From positions 2,485,001 through 2,549,000 of the forward strand of contig NC_065889.1 of NCBI RefSeq assembly GCF_905147045.1: DNA of 64,000 bases, written 5' to 3'. The position numbers and the translations under genes were made by a program. Under the pieces are notes generated by a model that was given only the letters and a program-made list of their open reading frames with translations, did no database searches and had not been told where the DNA came from. Position 1 is the stretch's first letter, and each line of letters starts with the position of its first letter. Shown in pieces: positions 25,901 to 35,600 of the stretch. Source of the DNA: Nymphalis io. Lineage: Eukaryota; Arthropoda; Insecta; Lepidoptera; Nymphalidae.

Positions 25901-28900
25901 AGTAAATTAAATAAAGCATTAAAATGTCGTATGCAAAAATTCATCAATCTTTTGTTCAAAATCAAATTTGGGCTTTTAATCCTTCTGAATCAGTTCGTAA
26001 GTCGATTAACGTTGTCATTTTATTCTTATTTTAATAATACACATTTAAATAACTATAAGCAATTCGCCTGATATAATCCAATCATTCTATTGTGTCGTAA
26101 TTATTTATTTATACAATTATATTATATTCTTTAAGGTTTTGCGGGACATGTACCGTATGGCTTTCAACGATTTGGCGAATCGTCTAAAAAGCTTAGTAAT
26201 TCTGCTCTTTGTGACTTTTCGTCTAACTATAGACGAAGACAGAGTACAGAATGGGCTCCTGTGAATGTTGTCAAGTAAGTGAGCAATTATTTAATAATAA
26301 GAAGATATTTTTTATTTATGTATTTATATTATAATTCAATAGTCTAAAACACACACTTCATATAATTATATGAATATTGATGATTACAATAATGTAAAAT
26401 TCCATATGGTAGTGTTATGACTTGTGAGTTTTGTCAAATTGCGTAGTGACAATCAATATCGTTGCTGTCAAGTGTCATAATATGATAATACGTCATATGT
26501 CAAATTGCAAAATTTACAAAACACGCATTTTCTTTAATTAATAACTTACTGAAGAGAAATAAAATGACGAAGAAGAAAATAATGCCGAACCTCTCTAAAG
26601 AGGAGAAAATGGTGATGGTTATATCAGAAATTATACAAGAATTACTTGTTGCTCACCGTCAGGGGAAAGATGTTAACCTCAACAAGATGAAGACGAGGAT
26701 TTCGTCAAAATACGGACTTGGAACTTCACCGCGGCTTGTAGATATCATAGCGGCTGTGCCGGCTGATGCAAAGAGTATTCTACTACCTAAATTAAAAGCT
26801 AAACCGATTCGAACAGCTTCTGGTATCGCTGTCGTAGCCGTCATGTGCAAACCTCATCGTTGTCCACATATTAATTTTACGGGTAACATTTGCGTGTATT
26901 GCCCCGGTGGTCCCGATTCGGATTTCGAATACTCGACCCAAAGTTATACAGGATATGAACCCACTTCTATGAGGGCTATAAGGGCGCGATACAATCCGTA
27001 TTTACAGACGCGACACAGAGTTGAACAACTGAAACAACTGGGTCACAGTGTGGATAAAGTTGAGTTTATTGTAATGGGAGGCACATTTATGAGCCTTCCA
27101 GAAGATTACAGAGATTATTTTATTCGGTAAGTTCTCTTCTAATTTACATTTTGATTATATGTTTAATTTACTTTTGTAAAAAGGAAGTTAAATTAACTGT
27201 GTGATTATTTTCATTTGTATAGAAAGCTATATTGTAATGTTATTGAATTTTTAGAAATCTGCATGATGCCTTATCAGGACACACTTCGAGTTGTGTAGCA
27301 GAGGCCGTGAAATATTCAGAGAAAGCTAAAACAAAGTGCATTGGGATCACTATAGAGACTCGGCCAGACTATTGCTTGCAGAGACACATGAGTGACATGC
27401 TTAACTATGGCTGTACAAGGTTAGTATTTATTTGTAATACTAACTGTTTGTTATAAATTGCTCAGAACAAAATACTCTTTATTGTAAACCATATATAAAG
27501 AAGTGATCTCTTGCAGGCAATCATTGCATCACTATTAACTGAACTTTGTGCTTTTAAACATAAGCATTGACTTATATCAACAAGTTTAAGGTTTTTGTTT
27601 TTTTAAAATCAGAGAGAAAACTATTACACCTAATGCGAGAATATTTTGCAACCAAAATTAATTCAGCTACCAATTCTGTTCCTTATTGTGAGAAAAAGGC
27701 TTACATATAAGATGATTTTATTATTAATCGAAGATAAGTATTTTTTTTAATCATTTAATTCTACTCAAGGTTGGAGATAGGAGTGCAGTCTGTGTATGAG
27801 GATATAGCCAGAGACACAAACAGGGGACACACAGTCAAAGCAGTTTGTGAAAATTTCAATCTTGCTAAGGATGCTGGATATAAGGTATATTTATGATTTA
27901 GGAACATATCAAATATATATATTTTATAGCTATGTATTAAAGAGCATTAAAAATTTATTAATTAAAATGCATAATAAGATTATATACATGATACAAAAGC
28001 ATATCATTGGTATTTGTTGATTTTTATATATGGATTTTTATATATATTTCATAAACCACAGAATTTTCATGAGATACTGTTGACTGATGTTCTTGTTGGT
28101 TCTAGAACCTATCACCAAGGTTCATATGTATAATTTAATATTTTAAAATGGAAAATTAATAGTGCTTATCAAAACCTACTTAAATAAAGTATATTTTGGT
28201 GTTAATTATTAATTGAAGGAACTTTTGTTTTTAAAGAAATTTCATCAATTATGTTATTTTATTTTAGATTGTCGCGCACATGATGCCAGACTTACCAAAT
28301 GTGGACTTCGAGAGAGACGTGGAACAATTCATTGAGTTCTTTGAAAACCCAGCATTTAGAGCGGATGGACTCAAGATATATCCTACCCTGGTGATCAGGG
28401 GTACAGGACTATATGAGTTGTGGAAAACGGGAAGGTACAGGAGCTATCCACCATCTACACTTGTTGATCTGATCGCGAAGATACTCGCCTTAGTGCCACC
28501 ATGGACTAGAGTATACAGGTATAATACATATAAATTAAGATACATCATTTTTTAGTTTTGAGCTTAAAGCTGGTGTTTCATGTTACATAAAAATAATTAT
28601 TAACAGCACTGAAAAAAAAATATGGCTTACTTGTTTCCCCACAGTGGTTTATTTCTTTTCTAGATAGGCAATAGTCTATATACAGCTACATATAATTCCA
28701 GAGTGCAGCGTGACATACCTATGCCACTGGTCTCCTCGGGTGTAGAGCATGGTAATCTAAGAGAGCTTGCTTTGGCCCGTATGGCGGACTTGGGGACTGA
28801 CTGCCGGGATGTGCGAACAAGGGAGGTGGGGATACAGGAGATACACAACAAAGTTAGACCATATGAGGTATGTCGAACATATGCTAGTAATACATGCTGG

Positions 28901-31900
28901 GCCCTCTTGAGGAGAAGGTTTTGGAGCCTTTTCCATTACACTGTTTTAATGCAGGTCTACAAATTATCTAATAATTTTAAAACATTTAAACAATGCGACA
29001 AGATACCTTTATTTTTTCTAAAAATATAGTTGTACTAACTTAGTGAAATTGAAAGTAATTTTTTTTATTTCATTCCAGGTTGAATTAATAAGACGAGATT
29101 ATGTAGCCAATGGTGGCTGGGAGACTTTCCTATCCTATGAGGATCCAGACCAGGATATACTGGTTGGTCTGCTTCGCCTCAGGAAATGTGCTAAAGACAC
29201 ATATAGGCCGGAATTAAAGCCAGGACCTAATGCTAACTTTAAGCAATGCAGTATTGTGAGGGAACTACATGTTTATGGATCTGTTGTACCCGTGAGTATC
29301 TATTGATATATGCTATGTTGTATAAATTATGTTCTAAATGATGTTGATCACATCTGCCATGTTTAAAAGGTCTCTTAAAACTCTATTCATCTTTTTTTAG
29401 GTAAACGCCCGAGATCCAACAAAGTTTCAACATCAAGGTTTCGGGATGCTCCTCATGGAGGAAGCAGAACGCATTTCTAAAGAGGAGCATGGCTCTGATA
29501 AGATTGCGGTAATTTCCGGTGTAGGAACACGCAATTACTACGCAAAGATCGGCTACCACCTGGAGGGACCGTATATGGTCAAGATGCTTGTTTGAATAAA
29601 ATTATAGAAACAAAAAGATATTGTCTTTGATTTTGATGTAAAACTTTTTCCCTAGTGTTCAATTAAATTTATTATTGTTATATCTTGATGCATTGTGATA
29701 TAAAGTTTTTATTATTCAGTCTTGAAGTCATTTCTTTAATTGGAATTGAAATGCTCTTTATTTATATGTATCTATTTTATTCGTTTTAAATGCTCTTAGG
29801 ATGAAAATTTTCGAAATAGGACGCGCGAGATTAACATACGCCTGCTAGTACCGCAAAGCTCTCTAAACTATTTTTTTTTTCAGTTATGTTAGGGATGTGC
29901 TTATAAGAGTAAAATGTTGAAATGTAAAATTCCTAATTCCTATATGATAGTACTATGAGTGGACTACAATAATTAAATTAGCTTTTTTTTTCTTACTTAA
30001 AATTATTTTAATGTCTTATTATACATATAAAATTAAACATTCTTGTTTTAAACATAACTCATTTCATTTCAAACATTTTGTGTACATATATTTCTAAAAA
30101 TAAATTTACTATTAATTTTTCATTCGATTGTCCTCAGAGCGTTAGGTATAGATAATATTTTAAAGATTTTGTTTTTTTTTTTCTAGAAATATGCTATTTA
30201 TTTAGTACTTAAGATAAATACATTAAATTGCTTATGTTATGAGATACCCTGCATTATCTTTCAGACCTGATCCTCCATTGTCCATCAATCCAACGGAGAT
30301 CTATCACAAGCACGTTGGAATGTTGCCAAACTACGCGGGTCATGTTCCTGGATGCGTATTTAGGTAAGGAATCATAAAATTATTGAGTTTTCCGTGACGG
30401 TACGATATGGAAGATTTTGATGACTGTCACATTGAAAAACTCTTTTTTTTCAATATACAGGGTTACAGGGTAATATGTCACGATCCTTTTAAAGGGTTAT
30501 AGTTCAGGACAATAGCTATCAAATGACCCCCAAAATGCTTATGCAAAAGTGTATCGTTTTCGAGTTATTAATTTTTTAATATTTTTTTTATTTAAAGGAT
30601 GTTTAAGATTCTAAAATTCAATAAAAAAAAAATCAACGTATTTTCCCTATTTTTTTTTGTATTTCTTGCTAGGGTACATCCTAGTTAATAATAACCAGTT
30701 ATAAAACAAAAACAATCTTCAAGCATTTTTAAATTACAGATCCAAAACTGTACAACTTTTCGATTTTTAATTTTGATTCTTTAAGTTACTCGCAATTTTT
30801 TTGTAAAAATCACTATGGCTCTTATCGTGCGGATCATTTTAAAAACATCTGCGTTTCCTTAGCTATCCATCGGTACATAAAAAGTACAGTAACAATCATA
30901 AACTCAGGAGAAAATTAGATAACAAAGAGACCAGGTAGGAAATTCTAAGAAATGCTATTGTTAAGAAATTAAATCTGGATCAAAGACAAAAGGACCTCAA
31001 TGCAAAGTAGTTAAAGATTATTTTAATAGGGGTAATAGGTAAAAAAGGAGAGATAAACCAGAGCTGTTTGTGGAATACTATTATCAATTCCTTTGAATTT
31101 ACCGTCATTTTTTCTAATTTCCTTTTATCTCATTTCTTTTAGGAATAAGAGTAATAAAACCTTGTCGGGGTACATAATACTCACTGTACTTGCACTGCTC
31201 GTATAGTGTGGACGCGCTTTAGTGAATATTGATCTCTTAAATTTTTGAAAAAAACCGCTTCGTTTACTGGACACTGTTTCTTACAACTTCGTGACTCGGC
31301 TAGCTAATAGGGGTACCTATTACCGATGGATAGCTAAGGAAACGCAGATGTTTTTAAAATGATCCGCACGATAAGAGCCATAGTGATTTTTACAAAAAAA
31401 TTGCGAGTAACTTAAAGAATCAAAATTAAAAATCGAAAAGTTGTACAGTTTTGGATCTGTAATTTAAAAATGCTTGAAGATTGTTTTTGTTTTATAACTG
31501 GTTATTATTAACTAGGATGTACCCTAGCAAGAAATACAAAAAAAAATAGGGAAAATACGTTGATTTTTTTTTTATTGAATTTTAGAATCTTAAACATCCT
31601 TTAAATAAAAAAAATATTAAAAAATTAATAACTCGAAAACGATACACTTTTGCATAAGCATTTTGGGGGTTATTTGATAGCTATTGTCCTGAACTATAAC
31701 CCTTTAAAAGGATCGTGACATATTACCCTGTAACCCTGTATAGTTTGAGACTGTAGTTATTAGTCTCAATCTGTTTAGGTTTATTTCAATTGCTAAGTTT
31801 AAATAAGGTTGGATTAAGAGTATTTTTTTTAGATGAAAATTAAGTCACATTGTTTTCAGATTCGGTAAAACCTATGGAAATGATACACGGGACGCGAAAA

Positions 31901-31929
31901 GATGGCTGCGGGGTGACTTCGCATCTTGA
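16963..31929 (+). CDS. CIMIP2-like: CIMIP2/FAM166 (UPF0605) family ciliary microtubule inner protein, 8 exons, 309 aa
   Basis: Exons: 16963-17009, 18791-18929, 19181-19277, 25045-25220, 25365-25527, 26136-26274, 30265-30363, 31860-31929. Together they total 930 nt, stay in phase at every GT-AG junction and end in TGA. The start is the ATG at 16963, giving MALDLVSIAQPHYIPG, which splices into YTGHCPEYKYRIGDTFG. The protein repeats the family signature (G-[YF]-x-G-x-x-P ... G-x-x-[FY]) four times, at about residues 16, 95, 208 and 277. Examples are PGYTGHCP, PGYEGFLPR, GFAGHVPYG and NYAGHVPG. Vertebrate FAM166/CIMIP2 proteins bind inside axonemal microtubules, so a role in sperm tails or other cilia is inferred, not seen. 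Intron 6 houses Elp3 and intron 7 a long-TIR transposon. Reading through the exon 5 donor would instead reach a stop at 25565. The exon 1 donor (GTTCGT) is weak, so exon 1 is the least certain; motif and phase both support it. AATAAA follows the stop. Confidence 0.86.
17010..18790 (+). other. Intron 1 of the CIMIP2-like gene
   Basis: Holds an unassigned GC-richer block at 17260-17440 (possible old repeat) and the hairpin at 18636-18679. Otherwise AT-rich. Confidence 0.75.
18636..18679. repeat. Perfect inverted repeat, 20-bp stem, 4-nt loop, in CIMIP2 intron 1
   Basis: AGTATATGTTTGTGTGATAC and its exact complement around GCTT. It lies 111 nt before exon 2. The tight loop and absence of a longer stem argue against a microRNA. 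Confidence 0.9.
19088..19169 (+). repeat. 41-bp perfect tandem duplication before CIMIP2 exon 3
   Basis: Two identical 41-bp units, 19088-19128 and 19129-19169, each beginning CTTACATGTGTAGTCGTATG. The second ends 11 nt before the exon at 19181, so the likely branch-point region is doubled while the TTCTTATCAG acceptor is single. Confidence 0.95.
20628..20820 (+). mobile_element. Helitron-like repeat fragment in CIMIP2 intron 3
   Basis: TATAAAAGCGAAAGTAAATC through ACCGATTTTGATAGAATTTC to GACGCGGGCGAAAACCAGTA is a decayed copy of a common lepidopteran repeat ending in GCGGGCGAA. Related decayed text occurs at 20095-20280, 36290-36400 and 38718-38900. Confidence 0.4.
22040..22200. mobile_element. 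Helitron-like end fragment in CIMIP2 intron 3
   Basis: AACTAGTTTTCGCTCGCGGC followed by TTCCTTCGGGTAAGG is the inverted form of the GCGGGCGAA(G)CC(G)-type ends seen in many lepidopteran Helitron-like repeats. Downstream text (gtacaccagagaaagtgtatgcaaattttcatgatgatcg) matches the usual interior of such repeats. Confidence 0.4.
23345..23556 (-). mobile_element. SINE type 1, head-truncated, in CIMIP2 intron 3
   Basis: GTAACAGTAACAGTCTGTTA then the standard body to GCACGAGATGAATTATAAAC. The tRNA head is missing. Confidence 0.75.
24690..24950 (-). mobile_element. SINE type 2, degenerate, in CIMIP2 intron 3
   Basis: Minus-strand body: CTCTTATAATCCGATGGGAC, GCTTTCCGAGACACGAGAG and CTACTAGTGAAAATTTCTTG. 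A smaller related fragment lies at 23205-23280. Confidence 0.55.
25924..25996 (+). other. Candidate alternative first coding exon of the CIMIP2-like gene
   Basis: An ATG with A at -3 (attaaaATG) opens a 73-nt frame, MSYAKIHQSFVQNQIWAFNP followed by SESV, then C and a strong donor GTAAGT. It ends in phase 1, exactly what the CIMIP2 exon at 26136 requires, so splicing would give a protein of about 126 residues with only the last two family motifs. The same exon also joins correctly to the upstream exon ending at 25527. This is therefore either an alternative promoter or the true start of a separate short gene. Phase match and donor quality are visible; use of the exon is inferred. Confidence 0.45.
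26564..29595 (+). CDS. Elp3: Elongator complex catalytic subunit ELP3 (radical-SAM / acetyltransferase), 7 exons, 555 aa
   Basis: Exons: 26564-27126, 27255-27419, 27770-27884, 28268-28518, 28702-28867, 29079-29291, 29401-29595; 1668 nt in phase with a TGA stop. ELP3 uses radical-SAM and acetyl-CoA chemistry to make the cm5U34 intermediate of wobble uridine in tRNA, as the catalytic subunit of cytosolic Elongator. The iron-sulfur motif CPHINFTGNICVYCPGG is present, with Cys100, Cys110 and Cys113 (C-x9-C-x2-C). The C-terminal GNAT domain has HVYGSVVPVNARD, then the acetyl-CoA loop QHQGFGMLLMEEAERI (from residue 501) and YYAKIGYHLEGPY near the end. The length fits the family (about 550). The ATG at 26564 is preceded by aaata-aa and gives the conserved N-terminal region. 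The whole gene lies in intron 6 of the CIMIP2-like gene, same strand, only 289 nt after its exon 6, so its promoter must lie in that short stretch or upstream. AATAAA overlaps the stop codon. Confidence 0.97.
28888..28965 (-). mobile_element. SINE type 1 fragment in an Elp3 intron
   Basis: GCTGGGCCCTCTTGAGGAGA, AGGTTTTGGAGC and TTACACTGTTTTAATGC are a decayed body of the type 1 SINE, directly after the donor at 28868. Confidence 0.55.
29595..29600 (+). terminator. Polyadenylation signal overlapping the Elp3 stop codon
   Basis: AATAAA begins at the last base of the TGA stop. More A/T-rich signals (for example attaaatt near 29662) follow within 70 nt. Cleavage here would end Elp3 mRNA inside the host gene's intron. 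Confidence 0.5.
30458..31738. mobile_element. Non-autonomous Tc1/mariner-type element with 418-bp terminal inverted repeats (copy A)
   Basis: The left arm 30458-30875 and right arm 31321-31738 are near-perfect inverted copies. The tip is CAGGGTTACAGGGTAATATG and a TA dinucleotide flanks each end (30456-30457 and 31739-31740). TA target duplications and this transposase type (see copy B) place it in the Tc1/mariner superfamily. The 445-nt centre has no transposase frame, so it depends on enzyme supplied elsewhere. It sits in the last intron of the CIMIP2-like gene. In RNA the arms could fold into a hairpin over 400 bp long. Confidence 0.92.
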
Positions 31930-32486
31930 AATAAAGTCAATATTAATGAATTTAAAAAGCAAATTACTATTATTATGCTGCTTTTGATGGAATAAATTTT
32001 ACACATTTTACTAGAATTTCATTTATGTACTTAATGTTTTTATATAGTTCTGTGTGCCTATTGCGATTTTTTCCGTATTTACGTAATTTCGATTACTGTC
32101 ACCAGACGGCGCTGTTTTCTTTCATAAAAATCGCATAGTCAACACTATCGAATAATTAAAAAATACTCCAATAAGGCCCTGCGTTGACATAGTACTAGGA
32201 TGTCTAAAGGTTAGAATCTAAAAAATATTCATCTAGTTCGAAAGAACGAGAAAAAAAATTAGTTAAAAACATGTTTCATAATAATTTGATAATAATATGA
32301 TATGTCATGTGTATTAAAAGTATTTTTTTACACTTTATTTATCTTTTGTTAAGTTTTTATTAATATTAGAACTTATATTATAATTTATTTAAAAAAAACA
32401 CATAAAAAGTACTAAATATTTTATTTACGTATCATTCATTTGTATTAAATAATAATTTATATAAAAATACATTTACATTGGCGATG

Positions 32487-32492
32487 TTTATT
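32487..32492 (-). terminator. Probable KAT polyadenylation signal
   Basis: TTTATT on the plus strand (AATAAA on the minus strand) lies about 130 nt past the KAT stop. It is the first canonical hexamer I see downstream, in a strongly A/T-rich 3' region. Confidence 0.4.
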
Positions 32493-32619
32493 GTTCGATT
32501 TCTGGACTTTTAGCCTCAATTACTATGTAATATATTACAATATATAACAGTACAATATTTATATAAGATTTGAGATTTTAATAATATATATCACAAAATG
32601 TACGTGTTATTTTATAACA

Positions 32620-35600
32620 TTACTTCTTAAAGTTCCACTCCTTCAGTAGTTTTTCTGTTAATGACAGATTTTCGTCTTTCTGCAAAACAAAAAAAAAATA
32701 TTTAGAAAAACAAATATAAATACTTGACTTTAACAAATTTTTTTTTATATATAATTTTTCTTTACTATATATGTATATATTGACTGCCTCGTTGGTCTAG
32801 TGGCTTGATGTAAGGCCGCAGACGCGGAGGTACTGGGTTCAATTCCCAGGTCGGGCCAATAAAAAGATATCGGGTTTTTTGTCAGAAAATTCTCAGTAGT
32901 AGCCAAGAGTCTGGAAGTTGGAAGTGTGGACATTCCCGTGCTTCGGAAAGCACGTAAAGCCGTCGTGTCAAATTGCCGTCCCATCGGATTATGAGAGTAA
33001 GGGAATAGAAGTGCACCTGTGTGTGCGCACACACTTGTGCTCCTGCGTAGTTGGCTAATCTCTTTTGATATTGGCCGCCGTGGCCGAAATCGGTCTGGAG
33101 GATATTATTATTATTATATAATAACGCCAAAAAAGGTGCGTATTTCAATTATTATTTACATTTATACAATAACATCAGAGCGACAATATTAAAATGAACG
33201 TAAAATATAAATATTAACATTTTAATACATTCGAGAGTATAGCCGAACTTTAGTTAATAATTAAAAATATATATTAACCTTAATAAAGCAGAATCTTGCG
33301 AAATTCTCGCCGAGATGTTTGTGTTCCTCCGAGTAGAACGCTGAGGGCGGTATTGTAAGCACTCCGGCCTCTTTAGCGAATTTCTTAGTGAACTTGTAAT
33401 CCTTATACTTGTCTGGTTCCGAAGTAAGATCTATTTTATTTTCTGTAATAGTAATGAAGATATTTAATAATGCATCTTTATGTTTATCTGACTGTTTAAA
33501 TCATACACAAAACTACTTAACTTCTTTTTAATTACATTTAAAATCTGTTGTAAAATGATATATGTATAGAAAAGACATATTACATAAAAAAAAAAAATTA
33601 AGACGTACAGTGACATGCTGCATACAGCGGAGTCAATTTTTTAGATAACTTTAGTAGATTTAATGATATATCATCATGATTTTACAATATAAAAAGACAA
33701 TAAATAAATCAGTCAGAGACGCCTCTAGGTTACTTTAAAATATTTCTATATTGCAGCATATAAGCATTGAGCTTTTAGACTATAACTTTCAAATTTTTTT
33801 TTTTTTTTATATTTGCCGGGAGGGCAAATGACTCTACTCCACCTGATGGTAAGTGGTAGTAGAGTCCAAACGCGACGACGGCCAGTACAGACGGGAAAAA
33901 CGTTCTGCACTAGCCGCCTTCGCCTTGCCGGCCCGCAAGATGCCTCTTCACGCCTCGTTTGAAGGAACCCGGGTTGTAAGAGGAGGGGAACACGTGAGCT
34001 GGTAAGGAATTCCATTTTTTGGAAGTGCGACAAAGAAAGGAGTTGCCAAATTTCTTTGTTCGCGATGGAATTGATGTCACAGTTAGGCGGTGACATCGAG
34101 AACCAGCTCGCGTGGACTTAAGAAGGAAGGGGGAAGCAGGAATTAGAGAGAATAATTCCTCAGAGCACTCGCCGTGATACAGTCGATAGAAAGCGCTCAG
34201 TGCTGCTATCTCACGACGCAATTGTAAAGGTTCAAGGGTGTTTGTGACCTTTACGTCGCCAATAATGCGTACGGCACGTCGCTGCAACCGGTCCAAGGCC
34301 TCAAGTAGGTACTTAGCGGAGCCATCCCAAAGGTGCGAGCAATATTCCACGCAAGACCGTACCTGTGTTTTGTACAGCAGGCACAGTTGTTGTGGCGTGA
34401 AAAAGCGCCGCACCTTGTTCAGAACTCCGAGTTTCCGTGAAGTTGTTTTTATAACAGCCTCGATGTAATCCCTTGGACTAAGGTCGCAGCGAACGTCAAT
34501 CCCCAGCATGGCAATTTTGCTTTGCATCACCAGCGGAGTACCACAGAGGGAGGGAAGAGGGGAAAATGTTGACTTTTTCGCCGTGAGAGCGCATACCTGT
34601 GTTTTCTTGGCATTAAACTCAACAAGATTATCAGAGCCCCATTTGGCGATGAGCTCTAACGTCCTATCGAGTTCAATGACAAGATTCTCCCGCCTCTCCT
34701 CAGTTTCCGCCCGCCCAGCCACTGCGCGTCCGTGGTATCCACCATGCACTGTACTATCATCTGCATAGCAATGTATGTTCCCAAGGGAGAGCATATCATT
34801 GATATGCAAAAGAAAGAGTGTGGGAGATAGCACAGATCCCTGGGGGACCCCAGCATTCACTACATAGAATTGTGAAGCGCAACCATCTACTAAAACACGA
34901 AGGCTACGCTTGTGTAGGAAGCTGGCAATCCAGGTGCATAGCTGAGCAGGCAGACCATATGCCGGTAGCTTGGAGAGAAGACTTCTGTGCCAGACCCTGT
35001 CGAAAGCCTTGGAGATATCGAGGCTGACAGCCAACGATTCTCCATGCTTGTCGATAGCTTCACCCCAGAGGTGTGTTACGTACGCTAGAAGATCACCTGT
35101 GGACCGTTTTGGTCGAAACCCGTACTGACGATCATTAATTAGACAGTGATCTTCTAGGTAATGGATCAGTTGGTTGTTTAGAATCCGTTCCATCACCTTA
35201 CAAAGTACTGAGGTGATAGCTATTGGCCGATAATTTGCCGGGTCAGACCGATCCCCTTTTTTGGGAATCGCTTGCACATTAGCTCTTCTCCAAGCCTCCG
35301 GCACACTTCCCGAAGAGAGAGAAAGTTGGAACAGGCGCGTTAACACAGGAGACAGCTCCGCTGCGCACTTCTTCAGCACTATGGCTGGTATTCCATCGGG
35401 ACCGCTAGCTTTCCGTACATCAAGTGATTGCAGCTCCGCATGCACATCACGTTGCCTGATTTTAATGTCAGGCATCGTATGGCCACATGCAGGTATTGTA
35501 GGTGGCAGTGCACTACAATCATCGATGACGGAATTGTCGGCAAAGAGTTTAGCCAGGAGATCAGCTTGCTCTTGCGGACTGTGAGCTAGCGATCCGTCCG

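Noticed and set aside
28660..28851. Minus-strand frame opposite Elp3
   Set aside because: It is the complement of an Elp3 exon.
30458..31738. Recent segmental inversion
   Set aside because: The long inverted arms have TA flanks, a conserved tip and a second copy at 50055, so they are transposon ends.
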